This document shows, piece after piece, positions 12,941 to 12,991 of a DNA stretch of 12,991 nucleotides. This stretch comes from Ectothiorhodospiraceae bacterium. Its GTDB lineage: Bacteria > Pseudomonadota > Gammaproteobacteria > Nitrococcales > AK92. The translations under genes and the position numbers were made by a program. The stretch lies in the NCBI GenBank assembly GCA_029263635.1, contig JAJUFY010000028.1:1-12991 (forward strand), written 5' to 3'. The notes beneath the pieces are model-generated. The model was given only the letters and a program-made list of their open reading frames with translations, was not told the origin of the DNA and did not search any database. The stretch's first letter is position 1. Each line of letters starts with the position of its first letter.

Positions 12941-12991
12941 TCAGCGGCTGTCGACCGGATCCTGATGGATGATGACCTCGGCATCCGGGAA
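12941..12991 (-). CDS. Cation diffusion facilitator (FieF-like), last 16 codons
   Basis: The minus strand enters at the window edge and reads FPDAEVIIHQDPVDSR before a TGA at 12941-12943. The FPxxxVIIHQDP segment is the end of the cytoplasmic C-terminal domain of CDF metal exporters such as E. coli FieF (Fe2+/Zn2+ efflux), where this His-Asp region lies near the metal-binding dimer interface. The frame runs exactly to the window edge. The transport domain is outside the window, so metal specificity cannot be judged. Confidence 0.82.
   Translation of the reverse strand, partial: FPDAEVIIHQDPVDSR

Overview
The window is a G+C-rich (roughly two thirds by eye), densely coded stretch of chromosome. 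It most likely comes from a gammaproteobacterium of the Pseudomonas/Stutzerimonas type. This rests on a canonical CTGT-N8-ACAG LexA box, a PA0069-type radical SAM protein, a CstA-YbdD pair, a D-2-hydroxyglutarate dehydrogenase and a SoxR-type promoter that drives an efflux pump directly. The placement is inferred from gene content; there is no rRNA or other phylogenetic marker. I see no tRNA, rRNA, insertion sequence, CRISPR array or phage gene. It reads as ordinary core or near-core chromosome with several informative regulatory sites.

Left part (1-3734), a stress and detoxification block. The minus strand carries the first 37 codons of a macro-domain protein and a DJ-1/PfpI-family (Hsp31/glyoxalase III-like) protein. 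The latter is divergent from a LysR-type regulator across an AT-rich 110-bp spacer with two dyads. Downstream of the LysR gene is a 14-TM DHA2 drug exporter of the SmvA/QacA type. Its promoter looks like a textbook SoxR target: -35 TTGACC, a 19-bp spacer holding CCTCAA-N5-CTTGAG, and -10 TATTCT. SmvA-type pumps export methyl viologen and cationic biocides, and SoxR senses redox-cycling compounds, so promoter and gene product make sense together.

Middle (3735-8410), a carbon-starvation and ion-transport block. cstA (pyruvate/peptide uptake) and ybdD form a tightly coupled minus-strand operon. Divergent from it is a small four-helix-bundle protein of DUF2383/ferritin-like appearance. The divergent spacer holds two copies of the palindrome TGGCGCCA 22 bp apart. 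A 317-bp non-coding stretch rich in inverted repeats precedes a putative Na+/H+ antiporter (PF07399-like). The antiporter gene ends in a perfect 20-bp palindrome followed by a strong intrinsic terminator.

Right part (8411-12991). A near-perfect 20-bp LexA box lies over the promoter of a PA0069-family radical SAM protein (SplB-like). That protein ends in QLSLL, one residue from the beta-clamp-binding consensus QL[SD]LF, which points to DNA repair or replication. Next come a D-2-hydroxyglutarate dehydrogenase-type FAD/metal flavoprotein, an unrecognised 77-aa single-pass membrane protein on the minus strand, a membrane-anchored serine hydrolase of the beta-lactamase/NylB fold, and the last 16 codons of a FieF-type cation diffusion facilitator on the minus strand.

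The best candidates for new biology are the SoxR-type promoter of the SmvA-like pump, the SOS-controlled radical SAM protein with its clamp-like tail, and the structured stretch ahead of the antiporter.
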